Both the position numbers and the translations under genes were made by a program. A model generated the notes under the pieces. The model was not told the origin of the DNA. It did no database searches and saw only the letters and a list, made by a program, of their open reading frames with translations. From Pseudomonas sp. UBA4194 (GTDB lineage: Bacteria > Pseudomonadota > Gammaproteobacteria > Pseudomonadales > Pseudomonadaceae), in contig NZ_DFUE01000050.1 of assembly GCF_002379585.1 (NCBI RefSeq), positions 15,973 through 42,100 of the forward strand: a DNA stretch of 26,128 nt, read 5' to 3'. Of the stretch, positions 7,727 through 13,546 are shown piece by piece (positions within the stretch are counted from its first letter, which is position 1; every line of letters begins with the position of its first letter).

Positions 7727-8896
7727 ATGCCACTTGCACTGCTCGCCTTGGCCGTCGCCGCCTTCGGCATCGGAACCACTGAATTCGTCATCATGGGCCT
7801 GCTCACCGACGTCGCCAAAGACCTGAACGTCAGTATTCCCCACGCGGGCCTGTTGATTACCGGCTACGCCCTGGGCGTTGTATTCGGCGCCCCGATCCTG
7901 GCCGTGGCCACTGCCAATATGCCGCGCAAGGCCACCTTGCTGGGCATGACCCTGATGTTCATCCTGGGCAACGTACTGTGCGCCCTGTCGCCCAACTACG
8001 CCACGCTGATGGCGGCGCGCGTGGTCACCGCGTTGTGCCACGGAGCGTTCTTCGGCATTGGCTCGGTAGTGGCCGCCGGACTGGTCGCGCCGAACAAGCG
8101 TGCCCAGGCCATTGCCCTGATGTTCACCGGGCTGACCCTGGCCAACGTGCTGGGCGTGCCGTTGGGCACTGCGCTGGGCCAGTTCGCCGGCTGGCGCTCG
8201 ACCTTCTGGGCCGTGGCGGTGATCGGCGTCGTCGCCCTGGCGGCGCAGGTCATCTGGCTGCCCAAGGCCATCCCCATGGAGAAAGGCAACCTGGCCCGCG
8301 AGTTTCGCGTGCTGCGCAAACCGAACGTGCTGTTGCCCCTGCTGATGAGCGTGATGGCCTCGTGCAGCCTGTTCAGCGTGTTCACCTATATCGCGCCAAT
8401 CCTGCAGGACGTCACCGGCGTCAGCCCCCATGGCATCACGCTGATGCTGCTGCTGTTCGGCGTCGGCCTGACGGGCGGCAGCATGCTCGGCGGCCGCCTT
8501 GCCGACTCGCGACTGCTGCCCGCCCTGGTAGGCATGGCAGTGGCCGTGGTGCTGACCATGGCGGTGTTCACCGAGACCAGCCGTTCACTGATCCCGGCGG
8601 CCATCACCCTGTTGTTGTGGGGCGTGTTCGCCTTCGCCCTTTGCCCGATTCTGCAGCTGCTGATCATCGATCAGGCTCACGAGGCGCCGAACCTGGGTTC
8701 GACCTTGAATCAAAGCGCGTTCAATCTGGGCAACGCCGCCGGCGCCTGGCTCGGCGGCATGGTCGTGGCCAGCGGCGCCAACCTCGCCGATCTGCCCTGG
8801 ACCGGGGCCATTACCGGGGTGGCCACGCTGGGGCTGGCGCTGGTGTTCATCTATCTGCAGCGACGTCCGCTGTCGGCGAGCAACGTTCCCGGCTGA
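7727..8896 (+). CDS. MFS transporter, DHA1 (AraJ/YdhP-like) type
   Basis: This 389-residue inner-membrane protein has about twelve hydrophobic segments and a short loop after segment 6, as expected of a 12-TM drug:H+ antiporter-1 family member. The opening LAVAAFGIGTTEFVIMGLL is characteristic of the AraJ/YdhP/PbuE-like branch, and the RGD-type loop is represented by MPRKATLL between segments 2 and 3. These proteins export sugars, nucleosides or drugs; the substrate here cannot be read from sequence. GAGAG upstream supports the ATG at 7727. The antiporter gene follows 94 bp later on the same strand. It is divergent from the MAPEG gene. Confidence 0.9.
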   Translation: MPLALLALAVAAFGIGTTEFVIMGLLTDVAKDLNVSIPHAGLLITGYALGVVFGAPILAVATANMPRKATLLGMTLMFILGNVLCALSPNYATLMAARVVTALCHGAFFGIGSVVAAGLVAPNKRAQAIALMFTGLTLANVLGVPLGTALGQFAGWRSTFWAVAVIGVVALAAQVIWLPKAIPMEKGNLAREFRVLRKPNVLLPLLMSVMASCSLFSVFTYIAPILQDVTGVSPHGITLMLLLFGVGLTGGSMLGGRLADSRLLPALVGMAVAVVLTMAVFTETSRSLIPAAITLLLWGVFAFALCPILQLLIIDQAHEAPNLGSTLNQSAFNLGNAAGAWLGGMVVASGANLADLPWTGAITGVATLGLALVFIYLQRRPLSASNVPG

Positions 8897-8990
8897 CCGC
8901 GATGTGCCCTGAGCGCCGTCCTTATCATCAAACCTCTTGCGCGGCGGCTTTCGATAGCCGCCTTCTATCGATTCAACCATGGGAGCCCGG

Positions 8991-10247
8991 ATGCTCGAGC
9001 TAGTTGCCACTTTTATCTGCCTTACCACGCTGCTCACCTACGTGAACTTCCGCTTCATCGGCCTGCCGCCCACCATCGGTGTGATGGTCACCGCATTGCT
9101 CTTCTCGCTGCTGCTGCAGGGCCTGAGCTTCATCGGCTACCCGGGGCTTGAGGAGCGCGTCGAAGCCTTGATGAACCAGATCGATTTCGGCGATCTGCTG
9201 ATGAACTGGATGCTGTCGTTCCTGCTGTTCGCCGGCGCCCTGCACGTCAATCTGGCGGACCTGAGGAACTACCGCTGGCCCATCGGCCTGCTGGCCACCG
9301 TTGGCGTGCTGATTGCCACCTTCGTCATCGGCACCCTGGCGTTCTGGATCTTCGGCCTGTTCGGCTGGCACGTGAGCTTCCTTTATTGCCTGTTGTTCGG
9401 TGCGCTGATTTCCCCTACCGACCCCATTGCAGTGCTGGGTGTGCTGCGTACCGCAAATGCCTCCAAGCCGTTGAAAACCACCATTGTCGGCGAGTCGCTG
9501 TTCAACGATGGCACGGCCGTGGTGGTCTTCACCGTGTTGCTGGGCATCGCCCAGTTGGGTGAAACGCCCACGGTCGGTGCGACGGCCATGCTGTTCCTGC
9601 ACGAAGCGGTTGGCGGCGTACTGTTTGGCGGCCTGATCGGCTACATCATCTACCGCATGATCAAGAGCATCGAGCAGTACCAGGTCGAGGTGATGCTGAC
9701 CCTGGCACTGGTGATCGGCGGGTCGGCCATGGCCTACGAGCTGCACGTATCGGCACCGATCGCCATGGTGGTGGCTGGGTTGATCATCGGTAACCTGGGC
9801 CGCAACCTGGCCATGAACGACATGACTCGGCGTTACATGGACGGTTTCTGGGAGTTGCTCGATGACATTCTCAACGCCCTGCTGTTTGCGCTGATCGGCC
9901 TGGAGTTGTTGCTGTTGCCGTTCTCCTGGCTGCACATGCTGGCGGCCTCGCTGCTGGCGGTGGCGATCCTGCTGTCGCGCCTGCTCACCGTGGCGCCGGC
10001 CATATTGCTGCTGCGCCGCTGGCGCACGGTGCCACGCGGGACTATCCGGGTACTGACCTGGGGCGGCCTGCGCGGTGGTGTGTCGGTTGCGCTGGCACTG
10101 GCCCTGCCAACCGGGCCGGAGCGGGATTTGCTGCTCAGTATTACCTACATCGTGGTGTTGTCTTCGATCCTGTTGCAGGGGTTGAGCATCGGCAAACTGG
10201 TGAAGGCAGTGACGCGCGAGCCTGCCGAGGTTGAGCCGGGGCATTGA
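8991..10247 (+). CDS. CPA1-family Na+(K+)/H+ antiporter (NhaP type)
   Basis: This 418-residue polytopic inner-membrane protein has roughly 12-13 hydrophobic segments. The CPA1 ion-binding signature appears as GESLFNDGTAVVVF, with the Asn-Asp pair of electroneutral exchangers, preceded by ALISPTDPIAVLG in the unwound-helix region and followed by a late TWGGLRGGVSVALAL segment. The family swaps cytoplasmic Na+ or K+ for protons and supports pH and salt homeostasis. I chose the ATG at 8991 over 8979 because GGGAG lies 5 bp before it. It has no long C-terminal regulatory tail. A bidirectional terminator follows. Confidence 0.92.
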   Translation: MLELVATFICLTTLLTYVNFRFIGLPPTIGVMVTALLFSLLLQGLSFIGYPGLEERVEALMNQIDFGDLLMNWMLSFLLFAGALHVNLADLRNYRWPIGLLATVGVLIATFVIGTLAFWIFGLFGWHVSFLYCLLFGALISPTDPIAVLGVLRTANASKPLKTTIVGESLFNDGTAVVVFTVLLGIAQLGETPTVGATAMLFLHEAVGGVLFGGLIGYIIYRMIKSIEQYQVEVMLTLALVIGGSAMAYELHVSAPIAMVVAGLIIGNLGRNLAMNDMTRRYMDGFWELLDDILNALLFALIGLELLLLPFSWLHMLAASLLAVAILLSRLLTVAPAILLLRRWRTVPRGTIRVLTWGGLRGGVSVALALALPTGPERDLLLSITYIVVLSSILLQGLSIGKLVKAVTREPAEVEPGH

Positions 10248-10295
10248 TCGGCGGTGAGCCGTTCACCACACATCCTGCCCCCTGTCCCAACCCCC

Positions 10296-10324
10296 AAAAA
10301 AAACCCGCCAACGGCGGGTTTTTT
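10296..10324. terminator. Bidirectional intrinsic terminator
   Basis: Eight A's, a 6-bp CCCGCC/GGCGGG stem (10304-10309 with 10313-10318) with a 3-base loop, then six T's. It lies between the convergent antiporter and porin genes, 48 bp after one stop and 13 bp after the other, and can end transcripts from both sides. Confidence 0.9.
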
Positions 10325-10336
10325 CATATCGATCAA

Positions 10337-11626
10337 TCAGAAAATGCTGATCGGGTACTCGACGAAAGCGCGAATCTCATTGCCGTCGTCGTTATACCCC
10401 GACGCCCGCACATTGTCGGACGTGCGCAACCACGAACCACGCAGACGCAAGGTCAGGTCCTTGGCCGGGCCGTTCTGCACCACGTACTGCACCTGGTTGA
10501 AAATCTCGCGCTCCTGACCGTCGCCAGTCGGGGTGCGGATGTTGTCGCCACGCACGTAAGCCACCTTGTAGGTCAGGCCCGGCGCGCCGAAGGTGCTGAA
10601 GTCGATGCCGTAGCCCAGCTGCCAGGACACTTCGTCTTCGGCGTTGAAGTCCGACCAGTAGGAGTTGGCCAGGAAGATGGTCGAACCACCGTCACCCACC
10701 GCGCCAGCGTTCTGGTAGAAACCGTAGTTGTAGCCGGTGTCTCCGGTGCTGCGCTGGTGTGCCAGGGTCAAGGAGTGCGGACCGAACGCCCACGTGGCGG
10801 CCAGGCTCCAGATCTTGTTGTCCCGGCCAGTATTGGCGGCCGTGGCGAAATCCTTGTCCAGGTGCGAACGGTAGCCGTTGAAGTCGAAGGTCAGGGACTG
10901 TTGGCTAGGCAGGGCCAGGATGTAGTTCAGGTTGATGTACTGCTTCTTCAACACGTCTTCGACATCGGAGGCATACAGTGCGCCGCTGAAGCTGTCGGTG
11001 AACTGATAGCTGCCGCCGTACACGTCGATTTTCTTCAGGCCACCGCTGTCGCGGCCTTCGGCGCTCTTGCGCGCTTCCTCGGTGAAGCGACCGGCGTTGA
11101 GCACCAGGCCGTCGATTTCCTTGGAAGTGATCAGGGTGCCGGTGTAGCTCTCGGGCAGCAGCCGCGAGTCGTCGTAGTTCAGCACTGGCAGCGCAGGCAT
11201 CTGATCACCGTATTTGATCACGGTGTTGGAGAAGCGCACCTTCACCGCGGCACCGGCACGGGCCAGGTCATGGGGGGCGCTGGTCGGATCATCCGAAGTG
11301 CCACCGCGCTTGAAGAAATCGATGCCACCTGCGCCGGCACGACCGGTACCGCCATCCAGGCGCACGCCGTACAGGCCGAAGGCATCGACGCCCACGCCCA
11401 CGGTGCCCCGGGTGAAACCGGAACTGAAGTTGGCGATGACGCCCTGACCCCACTCGGCCTTGTCTTGCGAACCATGCTTGTAGTCGCGGCTGATGTAGGC
11501 ATTGCGCAGCAGCACTTTCAAGTGGCTGTCTTCGATGAAGCCCTTGGAGTCGGCCTGATCATTGGCCATGGCTTGAGTCGCAGCCAGCACGCCCAGCGCG
11601 ATTGCCGCCAATTTGTTATTCGACAT
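10337..11626 (-). CDS. OprD-family outer-membrane porin (OprE-like)
   Basis: This 429-residue protein has a clear signal peptide (about residues 1-21, ending ATQAMA) and an alternating beta-strand pattern ending in phenylalanine (EYPISIF), the outer-membrane insertion signal. The N-terminal block SKGFIEDSHLKVLLRNAYISRD and the conserved EWGQGVIANFSSGFTRGTVG are OprD-family hallmarks. OprD porins are 18-strand channels for specific small molecules such as basic amino acids or aromatic acids. In P. aeruginosa the porin gene oprE neighbours aguA, as here, hence the OprE-like label, but substrate is not known. AGGAAGA supports the start, and a candidate promoter lies about 140 bp upstream. Confidence 0.93.
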   Translation of the reverse strand: MSNNKLAAIALGVLAATQAMANDQADSKGFIEDSHLKVLLRNAYISRDYKHGSQDKAEWGQGVIANFSSGFTRGTVGVGVDAFGLYGVRLDGGTGRAGAGGIDFFKRGGTSDDPTSAPHDLARAGAAVKVRFSNTVIKYGDQMPALPVLNYDDSRLLPESYTGTLITSKEIDGLVLNAGRFTEEARKSAEGRDSGGLKKIDVYGGSYQFTDSFSGALYASDVEDVLKKQYINLNYILALPSQQSLTFDFNGYRSHLDKDFATAANTGRDNKIWSLAATWAFGPHSLTLAHQRSTGDTGYNYGFYQNAGAVGDGGSTIFLANSYWSDFNAEDEVSWQLGYGIDFSTFGAPGLTYKVAYVRGDNIRTPTGDGQEREIFNQVQYVVQNGPAKDLTLRLRGSWLRTSDNVRASGYNDDGNEIRAFVEYPISIF

Positions 11627-11763
11627 CGTGTTCTTCCTAATCACCAGAGGGGACGCCCTGCGACCACCCGCTTGTTTCCCAACCACGTCCAAGGCATGCG
11701 CAGGGCTCTGCGGCAGGCTTGCGGGTCTGGGGCAGGGTTTTCTAAGCCGCCGCGTGGGGCCGA

Positions 11764-11793
11764 ATCCTAGCGACGAGGAAGTGTGAATGTCAA
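11764..11793 (-). promoter_or_regulatory. Candidate sigma-70 promoter of the OprD-family gene
   Basis: On the minus strand a perfect TTGACA (11788-11793) is followed after 18 bp by TAGGAT (11764-11769). AT-rich sequence lies just upstream of the -35. This would give a leader of about 130 nt before the porin start at 11626. The rest of 11627-11892 shows no other clear element. Confidence 0.6.
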
Positions 11794-11892
11794 AAATTCG
11801 TGAAACTTTAATGACATAAGGAGGTCATCGGCGGGAATAAGGAGATGAAAAGCACTGACTGTGTAGAGGTGCCATCCGCTGGCATTCAGGCT

Positions 11893-12087
11893 TCAGGAGC
11901 GCAGTACCCCGGCCAACGCATCGAGTTCGGCGTGGCTGAGCAAGCCTTCGGGATAACGTGCGGCCATCTGCTGACGCGCGCAGGGCTGCACGCGAATACC
12001 ACCATTGCACTTGAGCCATTGCGCGACTCGCTGCAGCGAGTCTCCCTTGACCCTCTGCGGCATGGCCGCTTGATTGACGACGTTCAT
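11893..12087 (-). CDS. Small hypothetical protein, 64 residues
   Basis: I do not recognise this protein. The ATG at 12087 is preceded by a strong purine-rich ribosome-binding site (GGGGAGGGG) 7 bp upstream, which is the main reason to call a gene and this start. The sequence is basic and mostly helical in character, with two cysteines (in WLKCNGG and VQPCARQ) and no signal peptide or membrane segment, suggesting a small cytoplasmic or nucleic-acid-associated protein. It lies between the porin and aguA on the same strand. A sigma-54-like element lies about 90 bp upstream. The longer reading starting at 12162 lacks a ribosome-binding site. Confidence 0.6.
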   Translation of the reverse strand: MNVVNQAAMPQRVKGDSLQRVAQWLKCNGGIRVQPCARQQMAARYPEGLLSHAELDALAGVLRS

Positions 12088-12178
12088 TTCGACACCCCTC
12101 CCCGGTTTCGTGTGGCTAATGTAGCGGCGCTTTATGACATAACGAATAAAGGGCCGCTGCATTCACGCAAGGGACGGA

Positions 12179-12194
12179 TACAAAAGCTGTGCCA
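12179..12194 (-). promoter_or_regulatory. Possible sigma-54 promoter before the 64-residue gene
   Basis: On the minus strand TGGCAC (12189-12194) is followed after exactly 5 bp by TTGTA (12179-12183), against the consensus TGGCAC-N5-TTGCA. Spacing and the -24 element are perfect. The -12 element has T in place of the usually invariant C, which lowers confidence. Its predicted start leaves an 80-nt leader. Confidence 0.35.
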
Positions 12195-12246
12195 TGGCGT
12201 GGTGGGTGATACAAAAAGCTCAGGGACGCTTCGCTGATCGGTGACC

Positions 12247-12273
12247 CATCGCGGGTAGAACCCGCTCCCACAC
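12247..12273 (-). repeat. REP-like element, family B
   Basis: This is a palindromic element (ATCGCGGGTAGAACCCGCTC...) facing the copy at 12303-12327. It differs from family A in sequence but has the same layout of a GC-rich inverted core. It lies in the aguA 3' flank. Confidence 0.8.
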
Positions 12274-12302
12274 GGATCTCCATTCTGCAATTTCAGCTCC
12301 CT

Positions 12303-12327
12303 GTGGGAGCGGGTTCTACCCGCGATG
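12303..12327 (+). repeat. REP-like element, family B, pair partner
   Basis: GTGGGAGCGGGTTCTACCCG... is the near-exact reverse complement of 12247-12273, with 29 bp between them. The pair could fold into one large hairpin in the aguA transcript, whose stop is 28 bp away. The gap between 12088 and 12246 holds only the possible sigma-54 element. Confidence 0.8.
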
Positions 12328-12354
12328 AGGCCCGCCAGCCCAGCGAAAAACCAA

Positions 12355-13461
12355 CTACCGCTTCACGCCCACCGGCTGCTGCTGCGTCAGGCAGTGGATA
12401 TTGCCGCCGCCGAGCAACAGCTCTCGCCCAGGCACCATCACCACCTCATGCTCTGGAAACAACGCCTGCAGCAACGCCTGCGCCGGGCCGTCCAGGGGAT
12501 CATCGAAGCTGGGCGCGATGATGCCACCATTGACGATCAGAAAATTCACGTAAGAACCGGCCAGTCGGGAACTGGGGGTACGCTCCTGGCTGCCAGCCAC
12601 CAGGTCGACGCCGGCACACTCCTCTTCAGTGGCATACAACGGCCCCGGGATCGGCATCTTGTGCACCACAAAAGGGCGGCCTTTGGCGTCGACGTTGCTT
12701 TCCAGCACCTTCAACGCGGCCTGACAACGAGGATAGTTGGGGTCCTGCGGGTCATCGGTCCAGGCCAGCAACACCTCACCGGGACGCACGTAGCAGCAGA
12801 AGTTGTCGACATGACCATCGGTTTCATCGTTGTACAGGCCGTCCGGCAACCAGATGATCTTGTCCACCGCCAGATGGTCGCTGAGCACCTGCTCGATCTG
12901 CTCGCGGGTGAGGTGCGGGTTGCGGTTGCGATTGAGCAGGCACTCCTCGGTGGTCACCAGCGTGCCTTCGCCGTCCACATGAATGGAGCCGCCTTCCAGG
13001 ACGAAGCCTTCGGTGTGATAGCGCAGGCAGCGCTCGATTTCCAGCACCTTGCTGGCCAACTGTTCATCGCGATTCCACGGCGCGTACAGACCGCCATCGA
13101 AGCCGCCCCAGGCATTGAAGCCCCAGTCGACCCCGCGCACTTCACCGTTATCGTTGATGACGAACGTCGGGCCGGTGTCGCGCATCCAGGCATCGTCATT
13201 GCTGATTTCCACCACGCGAATATTCGGCACATCCAGGCGCGCACGGGCGTTGTCGTATTGCGTAGCCGAGACCGCCACGGTGACTGGCTCGAATCGCGCG
13301 ATGGCCTTGGCCAACGCCACATGAGCCGCCTGCACCGGCTTGGCGCCCAGGCGCCAGTTGTCTGGACGCTCCGGCCACACCATCCAGATCTGGGATTGCG
13401 GGGCCCACTCGGCCGGCATGTGGAAGCCGTCGGCGCGTGGCGTGCTGTTCATCGTGGTCAT
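12355..13461 (-). CDS. aguA: Agmatine deiminase
   Basis: This 368-residue cytoplasmic enzyme hydrolyses agmatine to N-carbamoylputrescine and ammonia, the first step from agmatine to putrescine. It belongs to the guanidino-group-modifying superfamily. The catalytic cysteine is C357 in GGGNIHCLTQQQP near the C-terminus, the N-terminal HMPAEWAPQSQIWMVWP block is typical, and the substrate-binding DDAWMRDTGP and EGGSIHVDGEGTL motifs are intact. GGAG lies 8 bp before the chosen start; a second ATG three codons later is less well placed. The usual partner aguB (N-carbamoylputrescine amidohydrolase) is not in the window. It follows the large fused gene by 85 bp on the same strand, so co-transcription is possible. 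Confidence 0.96.
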   Translation of the reverse strand: MTTMNSTPRADGFHMPAEWAPQSQIWMVWPERPDNWRLGAKPVQAAHVALAKAIARFEPVTVAVSATQYDNARARLDVPNIRVVEISNDDAWMRDTGPTFVINDNGEVRGVDWGFNAWGGFDGGLYAPWNRDEQLASKVLEIERCLRYHTEGFVLEGGSIHVDGEGTLVTTEECLLNRNRNPHLTREQIEQVLSDHLAVDKIIWLPDGLYNDETDGHVDNFCCYVRPGEVLLAWTDDPQDPNYPRCQAALKVLESNVDAKGRPFVVHKMPIPGPLYATEEECAGVDLVAGSQERTPSSRLAGSYVNFLIVNGGIIAPSFDDPLDGPAQALLQALFPEHEVVMVPGRELLLGGGNIHCLTQQQPVGVKR

Positions 13462-13546
13462 GGTTGGGACTCCAGCGTTCCATCTAACATTTTCAATGCA
13501 CTTTACAGGTTGGGCGGACGATCGCGAAACGTCCCCTCCACTGGAT

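Noticed and set aside
10244..11770. 508-codon plus-strand open frame
   Set aside because: It lies antisense to the OprD-family gene and spans the bidirectional terminator; no domain is visible.
11845..12237. 130-codon plus-strand frame with AGGAG before its ATG
   Set aside because: Despite a good-looking ribosome-binding site, it runs antisense to the 64-residue gene, and its composition looks like a reversed coding strand. The minus-strand gene is preferred, although this one cannot be fully excluded.
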